Assembly: GCA_000310025.1 (NCBI GenBank)
Contig: FN649729.1
Location: 5,461,023-5,525,022, forward strand
DNA from: Ectocarpus siliculosus
Lineage: Eukaryota; Sar; Phaeophyceae; Ectocarpales; Ectocarpaceae
Reading direction: 5' to 3'
Length of the DNA stretch: 64,000 nt
The translations under genes were made by a program, and so were the position numbers. The notes beneath the pieces were generated by a model that saw only the letters and a program-made list of their open reading frames with translations, ran no database searches and had not been told where the DNA came from. Each line of letters starts with the position of its first letter. Within the stretch, counting starts at the first letter, position 1. Of the stretch, positions 23,166 to 32,607 are shown piece after piece.

Positions 23166-23609
23166 CACATAAATGGCTGCTCCAAGGTCAGTCATACGGC
23201 TGTATCCAAGAATACCGACGTAGTTTCTGTTTCTCTCCGTGTGGGGATCTCAGCGTAGCCTGACGGACGTTCACAACTTTCGGCAGGCATTCGGGAGGGG
23301 GGTAGCACTCCCTCGGAGCGCACTACTACTCAGACCGCGGGTAGGTTGACGCTGGGCGCGTGAAACCTGCACCATTCAGCACACACAGCTTGGAGGCAAC
23401 CCCCCCCACGCGCAGCCGCTGTTGCCAAAAAGGTTGTTGTCGTCCAACCGAACACAGTTCTTACGTTTATCGATAGCCTCCCCGAACGATGAAACCAAGG
23501 CTTCTTTAATCTTGCAAATGTCACCTGATGGCCTCCGTGCGTGAAGCCACTGGCTCGGCCCGTTTTCGAAGGCCGTAACCAACCCGAAGCGTCTGTGTTA
23601 TAGAGGGAA

Positions 23610-25262
23610 CGCGTCGAGTGAGCTGTCAACGAGAGCTATTTCGCCGCTCTCGTTCACGCCCTGAAACGCTGCTGCGTGTCTGCCTCATAACGGCACTCCT
23701 ACAGACCCCCAACAAGCGGCGTGGTGAAGTAGGCGGTGCCCTCTGTTCTCACGTGATTGTTGTAGTGGTTGTTTAGTGCCAGGTACATGTGCTACATACT
23801 GCCGTGGTACCATGGCTTGAGCCATATCACACCAGAAGTGACTATTTCACCGAGCTCTTGACGAACCGACACTCTTTCGGGCAGCTTGAATACCGGCGTG
23901 GTGCTTACTGTGACAAAGGCGGACGTGTACGTCGCCCCTAGCGGTTGTTGTGGTTCGCAGCGCCGCAAGATGATTAGAACGAAACGCCAAGAGGCCGAGG
24001 CATCGGTGGCGGTCACGTTCGCGAAAAAAAAGCAAGGGTCGCGGCAGATAGGCTCGCCCAATCGGAAAACCGAATGAGAAAGTCAGACGTAGTGAAAGCT
24101 TCTATAGAGATGCAGGTCAACATAAAAAAACAAAAACAAAAACAAGACTAGGGCTAGGCAAACTTGCTACTGAAGCGATACGAGCGACGATGGTAGCGCC
24201 TATGAAATCCCCAAGAGCCAAAGCAACAGCCTTCAAGCACCAGGTAGGTACCCACAACACATCTGCCCAAAACGATTCTAGCTAGTGACTCGCTTCCAGC
24301 GGGAATCGGGTTATATCGGCTCTGGTTTGGAACTGGAAAGTGAATGGCCACTCTATCCGTACTACTGTACCGACCACTGTGTAGAGCCCAAACGTTACCT
24401 TTCAGCGATCTGTTCCAAAGCTGCTCCAAGTCGAGAAGTGAAAATGTGTGTGAAACGTTTCATTGCTGGAGAGCGGAGCCCCACCACAAATTAAGTAATG
24501 AACATGCGATGGCCGGAGGACAGAAAATTAAGCATACACATAGACCGGGCAAGAAACAACACTGCAGCAAGAACAACTTCGAAGTAGAAACGTTTGTGCC
24601 GTATCACAGGAGGGCGAGCCCTCGTCCCACAGCGGTAGTCCTCTTATATCATGTGCTCTGCCAGAGAGTTTTTGGGGTCAGATGGCTTTAAAAAAGCTCT
24701 TTTGTCGGTGGATTGCGGAGCCTGTCCCTCTGTGAGCCACTCGAGCCAAATGATTTTCTCGGAAAAGAATATTCTTCTAGAAAAATGGACCGCGCCAGGA
24801 TTCGCACCCAGTCCCTTGTACTTTGCAGACTGATGTGCTGGGCGCACGATAACGGGCGCAAAGCCCCCCGCTTTCGTTGGGATCGAAAAAGAAACGCATT
24901 ACAGCAGCAGAGTGCTTCGTCTCGTGTGATAAGTAGACTTGGTTGCTTGGTTGTCGCGTGCGGCGAGAGTGTGCAGTCAGCACACACGCACGACGTCAGT
25001 CAGCCGCTTGCGGAATGTACGAATGGCCTGGTCGTTGTCAATAAACCGGGCTGCGGTTGGTGTAGTCGTGTTAGATCTCTGAGACGCGACTTTCTGCCAT
25101 CGCTAGCGTTTCGTGACGGCCGCCCCGAGAGCGAGTCGCGCACAGGCACGGCCCTCGCGGCCCGGGCTACCGGCAGGCGCGGATCTCGCGGCGAACGGAG
25201 GTCTAGGGGCGGAAAAAAAGGGCCCCAGAGCTCCATGGTCCTCCATGAACATGTTCACGGCG
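23610..25262 (-). repeat. Inverted-repeat arm, right copy
   Basis: Carries both segments found at 12,297-13,300 and 14,500-15,420 in inverted order, with only about 50 bases (24,430-24,480) where the left arm has 1.2 kb including the small membrane-protein gene and a 65-nt hairpin. It ends outwards in GGGCCCCAGAGCTCCATGG, the same palindrome vocabulary as 21.4 kb. No gene is visible inside. Confidence 0.75.
24786..24859 (-). tRNA. Degenerate tRNA-Cys-like sequence (GCA), right arm
   Basis: On the minus strand, 74 bases with the loop CTGCAAA at 32-38, the T-arm CTGGG-TGCGAAT-CCTGG at 49-65 and a terminal TCCA. Landmarks match the left-arm copy and stems are equally poor. The GGTGCGAATCC block is one base off an ideal pol III box B. 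I read it as a tRNA-derived repeat component. Confidence 0.35.
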
Positions 25263-25813
25263 TGACCCCATAATCACGTTCGTTCGTCCTGTCTACATAC
25301 ATGCAAAAAAACATTTCATGAAAAACTCCCACATACACCCACGTGACTATGGAAAAATTGGGAATTCCGACAATTTCCGCTGAAGAACCAGAAATCTGCA
25401 CTTCAAAGAGCCAGCCAGCCACATCTATCTGCTGAGAGGAGCACGCATGCAGTCATCCCGTTTTTATATCAGCTACCTACCTCTCTTGGATTGCGCAGGT
25501 AGCCGGCATTTCGGATCCAGCCGTTGTGCGATACTAATCATCTCCGATAGGACTTGAGGAGGACGGACTGTAAAGCTGTAGTAGCATACTGCGTCTGCTC
25601 CTTGCTGCCGCTCTTGGCTGACCCAGGACTTCGAAAATCCCCACAGGTACGAACAAACTCCTCTATGTGTGTGTGGTCGAAGGATGCATGTACTGCGCTC
25701 CTTTGTGTGTGGTCGAAGGATGGACTACGCTATGTACACCATGCATGACATGCTGCAGCTGCCTTCACCTGTCGCCGCTATTCCACGTCTACCTGTCCAT
25801 GACACGTGCTGCC

Positions 25814-26145
25814 TATTCGATATACTCGTAGCATAGCATGGGGGTGGTATATTGCGTATACATATGCGGGGATTGCAGTGACGAACTACGGAGGGACAAG
25901 AAGTTTCTTTGTGTTTTCCTTGGGAGTGTAGTAGATTGGTGGAGATTCATGGAGATTCGTTCTGGGTATTAAAGCGTTATGCGTGACTTGATGCCGTGAT
26001 GGAATGACGAGCTCAAGCACGCCCCCGATGAATACAACACGTTTTTCACCACGTCTACACGTCTTTACCTACCCGTGCGGCCCGTCATGGCCGAGCCGCT
26101 CTACGCTCCCATCACACACAACTGAGCCACCCGAATTATCGATCA
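25814..26145 (+). repeat. 5' LTR
   Basis: 332 bp, starting TATTCGATATACTCG and ending ATTATCGATCA. It differs from the 3' LTR at two transitions (GGGAGTGTAG versus GGGAATGTAG, and GTTTTTCACC versus GTTTTCCACC). The ends form an imperfect inverted repeat around TCGAT rather than the usual TG..CA. Confidence 0.92.
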
Positions 26146-26229
26146 CGCTAGCGTATGACACGTCGTCTACGAGATTCGAGTCGAGCTTAGTTTGGAGTAT
26201 CGCTTTGCGGCGATCAGCAGCAGCCACCG

Positions 26230-26535
26230 ATGAGCGACACCGAGCAAGATCGAGTGAGCGCCCGACTAGCAGAGGAGGAAGCCCGGATCAACTACTTGGT
26301 CGAACAGAGGGTAGAAGCAAGACTGGCCGAGATGTCGAGGCAAGAAGCAGAGGAGCGGAGGACAGATGACGTCCGGACCGGAAGAGAGCACGAGGATCGC
26401 CACCAGCAACACGCGGGGCGGCCATCGGCCAACCCGACGACCGACGAAATCGCCCGCACACTCGCCGACGCCCTCACCGGTCGACTTCACGTCTCATCAG
26501 GGGACATGGGTAGAGTACAGGGACGGTTCGAATGA
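26230..26535 (+). CDS. Retrotransposon 5' ORF, coiled-coil (Gag N-terminal segment)
   Basis: 101 codons, rich in Glu, Arg and Ala with heptad-like spacing (EEEARINYLVEQRVEARLAE). The stop TGA overlaps the ATG of the next frame as ATGA at 26,532-26,535. It may be a separate small protein translated ahead of gag, or the true Gag N-terminus separated by one frame change. Related elements would decide. Confidence 0.6.
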   Translation: MSDTEQDRVSARLAEEEARINYLVEQRVEARLAEMSRQEAEERRTDDVRTGREHEDRHQQHAGRPSANPTTDEIARTLADALTGRLHVSSGDMGRVQGRFE

Positions 26536-28886
26536 CTGAGACAAAGCGCCAAGCGCCTTGGGATGGTATATTTAAGCAGGGGGAGGATGAGCAGGCTAAG
26601 TTCTTGATTTTTCGGTCGAACATGGTAGCTATGTTTGCCCAGGAAGGAGTGCGTGACGTAGTACTGACTGAAGAAAAGATTCCAGTTGGGAAAGAAGGCG
26701 TGAGCATGGAGGAGATGCGTAGGGTGCATTCGAGTGGAAGGGTAGAAAAGGCAATAACGGCGTGGAACCTGCTGATCACGACAGTGACATACATGCCAAT
26801 CCTAACCCAGATCATCGCCGATGGGAGCCCTAGTGGAGGTTGGAAGATATTCCTCAATTATTACGAGCCGCGTGCCAGGGCCGAAAAAGAAAGGCTGTCA
26901 TCTCAATATCACGCTCTTGAGATGAAAGTAGGGGAGACCCCGCAAGAGTACTTCGGGAGATTTGCTGTTTTGCGCAGTAGGCTCGCCTCGCACAGTGTTG
27001 TTTTCTCCGACGATGATGCCAATGCCCACATGGTATACCACCTTTCCGACGAGTACTCGGTAGAGAAGAAGATTCTGACCATGTCACCGATTCCCCCCTC
27101 GCGCGAGACAATTGAAAAGGCTGTGCGAGATGCTCATGCGGACTCGGTTCGCCGTCGGGAGGGGGAACCGAAGAATGGCGCGGGGCACGCGTTCGTCCCT
27201 TCCGGTGGCATCCGGGGCGATGGACGTGTCCAAAATGGGTCGAGTGGAAACGGCGGGGGTCAGGACGTAGACGGAGGCGCCCGGAGTCGGAGCAGGAGCA
27301 GGGTGAGAGGAAACAAGAAAGGCGGAGGTGAGAGAGGAGCCGACAACGACCACTGCTACCTACATCCGCGCTTGTTCCACACCAACGCCCAGTGCTACAC
27401 CCAGCGCGACCGTCGGAAGGAGCAGGAGCAGCAGCAGCCCCAACAGCAGCAGTCTCAGCAACAGCAGCCTCAGCAACAGCAGCCTCAGCAACAGCAACTT
27501 CACGGACCGCCGCCGCAGCAGCCGAGCTACAGTGGGGGGGGCTGGGGCGGTGGGCCTCAGCACGGACCTCACAGCGGCTACGGAGGACAGCATCAGCACA
27601 GGTATGCAGCGCCCCCTCGTCCTCCACAACCGCCTTGGCGGCCTCCGTACGGGCACGCTATTGTGATGCACGCGTATAGTGCTATGCCCTACGGGGGGCC
27701 CGCGAATGGTACCGAGTATGGCGGGTGGGAGCAGCAGCTGCAGCAGCAGCAGCCTTCGCCAGACTACTACCAGCAGCAGCCGTACTACCCGCCTCCGACA
27801 CCGTACTACCAGCAGCAGCAGCCACCACCGCAGCCTCCGCCACCGCCGTCGTTTCAGCCGCAGCAGCAGCAGCAGCAGCACTCCACCCATGCCCCGCCCC
27901 AGTCGCCCTCTCCCGGAGCAGCAACCTATCCGCCTGGGCATCTCCACTCCCTGATGGCACACTTTGTGTCCGCTGACGAGATGAGTTCGCTTTCGGTTTC
28001 GAGTGATGTAAGCAGTGTCGCATGTGGTGATGATCTTGGCTTTGCTTTGTCTGCACAGAGTTGCGAATACAGTCCTGGGAGGGAGGTATTTTGGTCTGAT
28101 AGCGGTGCAAGCAACCATTTTGTGAGTAACAGCTCCAAGATGTACAACATCTCGCCTGTCCCCCCCGGCAAAGAATTCATCAAAGTAGGCAATGGTGCAT
28201 ATTTGCGCGTGGAGTGCGTAGGTAGTGTCAATCTGGCATTTCACATGGCAGGAGGTCGATCGGGAGAAGCGGATTTCTGTGTCCAATTGACAGACGTGTA
28301 CGTAGTACCAGGGATTTCGTTCAACTTGTTCTCTCTGCACCACACGCAGAAAAAGCACAGGATAATGTTGGATGAGAGGGGTGTGCACCTTTTCGGTGGT
28401 CGGCTTAGTTTCGCATACTCGGATATCGGATGCTCTCTATCGGCCACCCGCTTGCCTCCCTCGTACCGCGACGGTGATGTAATCCCCTCTACCGTTGTCC
28501 CTCCCCCCGTTGTCCGCCAAGCGTCTCCGCCTGGTGTTGGTACTGGCCTTTTTGCGCAAAACCCCCCTCCCCCTTCTCAGATTTCAGGATCGGGTGCAGG
28601 ATGCGGTCCGAGTTCCAGCTTCCCGTCCATCGGTCCCGCCGGTGTTGTACCTTCGGCTTCGAGCTTCCCGCCCATCGGCGCTGCCGGTGTCGTACCTTCG
28701 AGTTCGAGCATCCCGTCCACCACTTCCGGTGTAGTACCTCCGAGTGATGCTTCCCCGCCTATCGATGTTGATTTAGTGTCTCCGTCGATCCGAGATTTTC
28801 AGCCTGCCCTAGCCGCAGCCATCGCCTCATCCGACGTCCTGTCCCCCTCAGTCGTGAACCCGAATGTGTCGCGAGATTGGAACTAG
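26532..28886 (+). CDS. gag-pr: Gag-protease polyprotein of the copia element
   Basis: 784 codons. Residues 1-210 form a helical Gag domain (AKFLIFRSNMVAMFAQEGV; EYFGRFAVLRSRL). A zinc-knuckle-like Cys/His cluster, CYLHPRLFHTNAQC, follows near residue 275, then a long Gln/Pro-rich tract encoded partly by CAG runs (about 27,420-27,900). The protease active site DSGASNHF is near residue 523, with YVVPGISFNLFSL downstream as usual for copia proteases. A Pro/Ser/Val-rich tail ends at TAG 28,884-28,886. In complete elements the integrase would continue here. The stop lies inside a 14-bp stem (28,879-28,930). Confidence 0.85.
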   Translation: MTETKRQAPWDGIFKQGEDEQAKFLIFRSNMVAMFAQEGVRDVVLTEEKIPVGKEGVSMEEMRRVHSSGRVEKAITAWNLLITTVTYMPILTQIIADGSPSGGWKIFLNYYEPRARAEKERLSSQYHALEMKVGETPQEYFGRFAVLRSRLASHSVVFSDDDANAHMVYHLSDEYSVEKKILTMSPIPPSRETIEKAVRDAHADSVRRREGEPKNGAGHAFVPSGGIRGDGRVQNGSSGNGGGQDVDGGARSRSRSRVRGNKKGGGERGADNDHCYLHPRLFHTNAQCYTQRDRRKEQEQQQPQQQQSQQQQPQQQQPQQQQLHGPPPQQPSYSGGGWGGGPQHGPHSGYGGQHQHRYAAPPRPPQPPWRPPYGHAIVMHAYSAMPYGGPANGTEYGGWEQQLQQQQPSPDYYQQQPYYPPPTPYYQQQQPPPQPPPPPSFQPQQQQQQHSTHAPPQSPSPGAATYPPGHLHSLMAHFVSADEMSSLSVSSDVSSVACGDDLGFALSAQSCEYSPGREVFWSDSGASNHFVSNSSKMYNISPVPPGKEFIKVGNGAYLRVECVGSVNLAFHMAGGRSGEADFCVQLTDVYVVPGISFNLFSLHHTQKKHRIMLDERGVHLFGGRLSFAYSDIGCSLSATRLPPSYRDGDVIPSTVVPPPVVRQASPPGVGTGLFAQNPPPPSQISGSGAGCGPSSSFPSIGPAGVVPSASSFPPIGAAGVVPSSSSIPSTTSGVVPPSDASPPIDVDLVSPSIRDFQPALAAAIASSDVLSPSVVNPNVSRDWN

Positions 28887-28930
28887 ACCATCCGACTAGT
28901 CAGCGCTGACTTGCCTGATGGTCTAGTTCC
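28879..28930. repeat. Cruciform-type hairpin at the gag-protease stop
   Basis: GGAACTAGACCATC at 28,879 is perfectly complementary to GATGGTCTAGTTCC ending at 28,930. Between them is the perfect 14-bp palindrome AGTCAGCGCTGACT (28,898-28,911). The gag stop codon lies in the left stem, and the integrase core is missing immediately downstream. Confidence 0.8.
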
Positions 28931-28961
28931 GCGATTAAAAGATATGCGCTGAGCTCGTTAG

Positions 28962-29612
28962 CACCCGGCCGGATCACATGGGCTTGAGGCCTTCTTCGGA
29001 CGTAAACCGCCGCTCAACGTCGTCCCTTTTTTCCAGGAGGGGATGATGCGCGTGAAGCGCGCCAGCAAGGCGGACGTCCAATCCGTGCGTTGCTTCTACA
29101 TGCACGGAGCGCGCAACCACTCCGCCGCCACTGCCGTCGTTCTCCGCGCCGACACCGGAAGGATCTGCCTGTCCAACAACGTCGTGTGGATCAACCGCCG
29201 CACCGCCGTGCCGGCGCCGGTACCGGCCAGCGGGGGGGGCTCTTCGGTCACCGCGGCGCCCTCGCCCGGCCGCCGCCGTTCCTGCAGCCGCTGCCGCACC
29301 GCCACCGCCATGGGCATCGCGGACGTACACCTACACCCCGCCCACAGCGACCACCGCTTCGCCGCCGCCCGCTTCTCCGTCGATCTTCACAGGGACCGGA
29401 GCCGCGTCGCCGATCTCCTCGGCGTCTTCGAGTGCACCGCCGTCCACCGCAGCCACGCCGCCCCGTCCACCGCCGACAACACCGCCCGCAAGCGCCGGCG
29501 CTCCCGCTCCCCATCACCCGCCGCTTTCACAGCGAGTCGTCAGAGAATTGGGCGAGAAGGAAACCAGAGTGCATGGCCGTACACGCGGCGACCGAGTACG
29601 CTTCATGGATGA
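28962..29612 (+). pseudogene. Integrase C-terminal remnant
   Basis: Open in the gag frame after a TAG at 28,959. It reads SHGLEAFFGRKPPLNVVPF, then RVKRASKADVQS..CFY and NNVVWINRR, which match the end of copia integrases (the GKP..L segment and the strand-rich C-terminal domain with a V-x-W ending). The HHCC zinc domain and the DDE catalytic core, about 300 residues, are absent. The rest to 29,612 is Ala/Arg/Ser-rich linker. The following RT frame is offset by one base. Confidence 0.75.
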
Positions 29613-31506
29613 GCAACAGCAACCGCCGTCGCCGTCAGGTGGCGGCACCGCTCTCCAACACCGCCTTGGGCTGCTGTCGATGATGGGCAAGGACGCTCTC
29701 GTCTCGTCGCTCGCCACCCGGGAGGCCGTCGATCAAGGACGTCGAGACCTGCCACCGTCCGCCAGCATCGCCCCTCCCGCTCCCCCACCGCCGCAAGATA
29801 CGAGTTTAGCAGGCCATGGGAGCGGGGGGGCCGCAGGAGCTGGAGGGCCGGGGGGCCTGCACATGTTCGCAGCAATGTTCGCCACCCGCGAGGACGTGGA
29901 AGCCACTCTTCGTGCCAAGCGCCCTCCTGACAAGATGCCGGACCTCCCTCACTGCCTCGCCAGCGACCTCCGAGTGCCGAAAACGTTCAAGGAGGCCATG
30001 CGGTCTCAACATTCAGAGTTGTGGGATGATGCAGTCGGTCGGGAGTTTTTCGGTCTGTTGGATGCGGGTACTTTTAGTCCGGTGTAGCAACCAGTAGAAA
30101 ATTTCATCAACGCCAAGTGGGTATTCAACTGTAAGGCAGACGAGTACGGATGGCCGACGAAATTCAAGGCAAGACTTGTAGCGCGGGGGGACATGCAGAG
30201 GGCTTCGATTGATTTTGGAGAATTTTTTGCACCCACCGTATCCGTGTCTAGTGTGCGTTTGTTGGCAGCTTTGGCATGTGAGCAGAACCTTGACTTGTGT
30301 CATTTCGATATTCAGCAGGCGTTTGTGCAGTCTGAGCTTGAAGAGGATGTTTTCATGCGTCTCCCGCAAGGTTGTGGTAGGTTATCTGGACTGATCGTGA
30401 AGCTATGCAAGAGTCTGTACGGTTTGAAGCAGGCGTCACGACAATGGCATGCGCACCTGACGAGGTGTTTGTTACTTTTAGGATTTGTGCAATGTTTGGC
30501 GGATGCATGTGTTTTTCGATTTATGGAGGATGGATGTGTGATCATGATCATCGTGGTCCACGTGGATGACATTTTTGCCGTAGGGCAGAAGGAGAGATGT
30601 GACAAGTTTGGCAGAGACCTCAACGAGATGGTCCCCGTGAAAAACCTTGGGGAGTTGAGGTGGTACTCCGCGTGCTTTTACCAGAGAGATCTAGAGAGAG
30701 GCCTTTTGAGGGTCTCGCAGCAAAGGTTTGCAGAAGAGTTGGCTGCAGAGTACGGCGTAGAGTGGGGGAAGAGTGTGCCCTTGCCTGTGAGCATGAAGCT
30801 CACCGACTTTGACGAGGACGAAGCGTGTGCTGACGTCCCTTTCCGCGAGTTGGTAGGATCCCTGATGTGGTTGGCCACTCAAACCAGGCCGGACATCGCG
30901 AATGCAGTACGAGCAGTAGCGCGGTATTGCGCGTCTCCCAAGATGGTGCACTGGAAGGCAGCACTTGGTATTTTAGGGTACGTGCGTAGGACGAGTTGGA
31001 TGGGGATTACATTTGAGAGGGGTGTCGTGACTGGCATGAGCATGCAGGTGTTTGTGGATGCTGACTATGCGAGCAAGGCAGCAGACCGTAGGTCGGTTTC
31101 AGGAGGACTAGTGATGTGTGGGGGTGGGTGTGTGACTTGGTTTTCGAGGACGCAGAAGTGCGTTACGCTTTCCACAACGGAAGCAGAGTATGTGGCAATT
31201 GCCGACGTCTTGAAGGAGGTGCTTTTCTTGAGGCAAGTTTGGCGTTTTATGTTGCCAGATGCAGGTATGCCGTGCATTCAAATCTTCGAGGATAATCAGG
31301 GAGCGATTCAGATTGCGCACAACCCGATCACGAACTCAAACTCGAAGCACATTGATGTACGACATCACTTTATTAGGGAACTGGTAGAGAGGAAGGAGAT
31401 TTCGATTACCCATGTGGCGTCGGAGTTTCAGCATGCAGATTTCTTGAAGGCTATCAGCAAGGAATCTTTTGCGTTGCACAGAGACTTTGTGATGAATTTG
31501 CAGTGA
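29548..31506 (+). pseudogene. pol: Reverse transcriptase/RNase H of the copia element, one in-frame stop
   Basis: A single frame interrupted only by TAG at 30,085-30,087; the part after 30,193 is 437 codons. RT landmarks: KWVFNCKADEYG and KARLVARGD, FDIQQAFVQSELEEDVFMR, LCKSLYGLKQASRQWH, and VVHVDDIFAVG, where HVDD replaces the usual YVDD but keeps both catalytic aspartates. RNase H landmarks: VDADYASKAADRRSVSGG, STTEAEYVAI, EDNQGAI and SKHIDVRHHFIRELV. The C-terminus HADFLKAISKESFA lacks the Thr normally seen before Lys. The domain set is complete; only the stop and the upstream frame change argue against an active protein. Confidence 0.9.
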
Positions 31507-31797
31507 CAGAGGTGTTTTGGGATCAAATCGTGCTTTGCCGTTGAGTGGAATAGAGAGGATATGTACGAGTTTGAACAAGAGATAGAGAGGGTCAAGTGGA
31601 GATGGTAGTGTTTTGGAAGGTTAATGTTTGGGATTTTTCTTGATGATTTGGAAGAGTTGGTATGCGATTGATTGTTTTTGGAGGAGGTATTGTTTTGGTG
31701 TTGGAGTTTTCGATTTTGTCTTGGTTTTGATTTGTTTTGGGATGAACTGGTATGATAAGGATGACTTGATATTTTGTTGGAGCATGACGATGCATAC

Positions 31798-31809
31798 GAG
31801 CAGGGGGGC
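31798..31809 (+). promoter_or_regulatory. Polypurine tract of the retrotransposon
   Basis: GAGCAGGGGGG directly precedes the 3' LTR, the expected place for the primer of plus-strand DNA synthesis. Confidence 0.7.
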
Positions 31810-32141
31810 TATTCGATATACTCGTAGCATAGCATGGGGGTGGTATATTGCGTATACATATGCGGGGATTGCAGTGACGAACTACGGAGGGACAAGAAGT
31901 TTCTTTGTGTTTTCCTTGGGAATGTAGTAGATTGGTGGAGATTCATGGAGATTCGTTCTGGGTATTAAAGCGTTATGCGTGACTTGATGCCGTGATGGAA
32001 TGACGAGCTCAAGCACGCCCCCGATGAATACAACACGTTTTCCACCACGTCTACACGTCTTTACCTACCCGTGCGGCCCGTCATGGCCGAGCCGCTCTAC
32101 GCTCCCATCACACACAACTGAGCCACCCGAATTATCGATCA
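31810..32141 (+). repeat. 3' LTR
   Basis: 332 bp, two transitions different from the 5' LTR, followed by the target-site duplication CTGCC at 32,142-32,146. Confidence 0.92.
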
Positions 32142-32279
32142 CTGCCAACTGATGCGACAACTGATGCGACGACACCTGGGTACAATACGGACACAGGGAG
32201 TACTTCCCCTGCCCATACACCGTCAAAATTGCTTACAAACTACGTCGAACAACCCCTTTTTCCTCTCATGCCAAATACC

Positions 32280-32595
32280 GGTCGCCCCGGTGGTCTACTT
32301 GGTAGCCTCGTAACCTTCTAGAGGTCAGGTCAAGGGTTCGAATCCCGGCGTAGGCGAGCTTTTCTTGCAAAGGGGCTTTTTCTCTCGCTTCCGCTCCTGG
32401 CCATTTGGATAGCGCTAGTTCGTGTGTACACACAGGGAAGAGAGTGCTGAACTCTTCTCGCATTAAAAATTGAAGGCGAAGTACCGCAGGAGGGGAGGGT
32501 AGAGAGAGGCTCTTCTGTGTGACCACGGATTGGAATAAACGGCACTAGTGCTGTGAGCGCTGATTTGAAGTGAAGAAAAAAAAAAAAAAAACAAA
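32280..32595 (+). mobile_element. tRNA-derived SINE with A-tail
   Basis: The head resembles a tRNA and has a pol III box A (TGGTCTACTTGG, 11 of 12 to consensus) and a perfect box B (GGTTCGAATCC, 32,332). A ~230-base body follows and ends in a run of about 17 A at 32,575. The flanks carry a target-site duplication: CAAATACCGGT at 32,272 and CAAATACCCGGT at 32,596. In the head, the loop TTCTAGA would put CTA in the anticodon position, but the acceptor and T stems are imperfect, so a working suppressor tRNA is unlikely. No second copy is in the window. Confidence 0.8.
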
Positions 32596-32607
32596 CAAAT
32601 ACCCGGT

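Larger units (their letters stand above)
25814..32141 (+). mobile_element. Ty1/copia LTR retrotransposon, integrase-deleted
   Basis: A 6.33-kb element bounded by two 332-bp LTRs and flanked by the 5-bp duplication CTGCC (25,809-25,813 and 32,142-32,146). Order: 5' LTR, a coiled-coil ORF, gag plus aspartic protease, an integrase C-terminal remnant, reverse transcriptase/RNase H, a polypurine tract AGCAGGGGGG just before the 3' LTR, and the 3' LTR. Integrase before RT places it in Ty1/copia. The integrase zinc-binding and catalytic core are missing and pol has one in-frame stop, so it should depend on other copies. The LTRs differ at two of 332 positions by eye, so insertion was recent. I could not recognise the primer-binding site. 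Confidence 0.92.

Noticed and set aside
27360-28388. 342-codon minus-strand frame
   Set aside because: Shadow of the Gln/Pro-rich part of gag, where CAG runs read as Leu/Ala/Cys-rich frames on the other strand.
32281-32360. A working tRNA gene with CTA anticodon
   Set aside because: Box A is near consensus and box B perfect, but acceptor and T stems are imperfect, and the unit continues into a SINE body with A-tail and target-site duplication.
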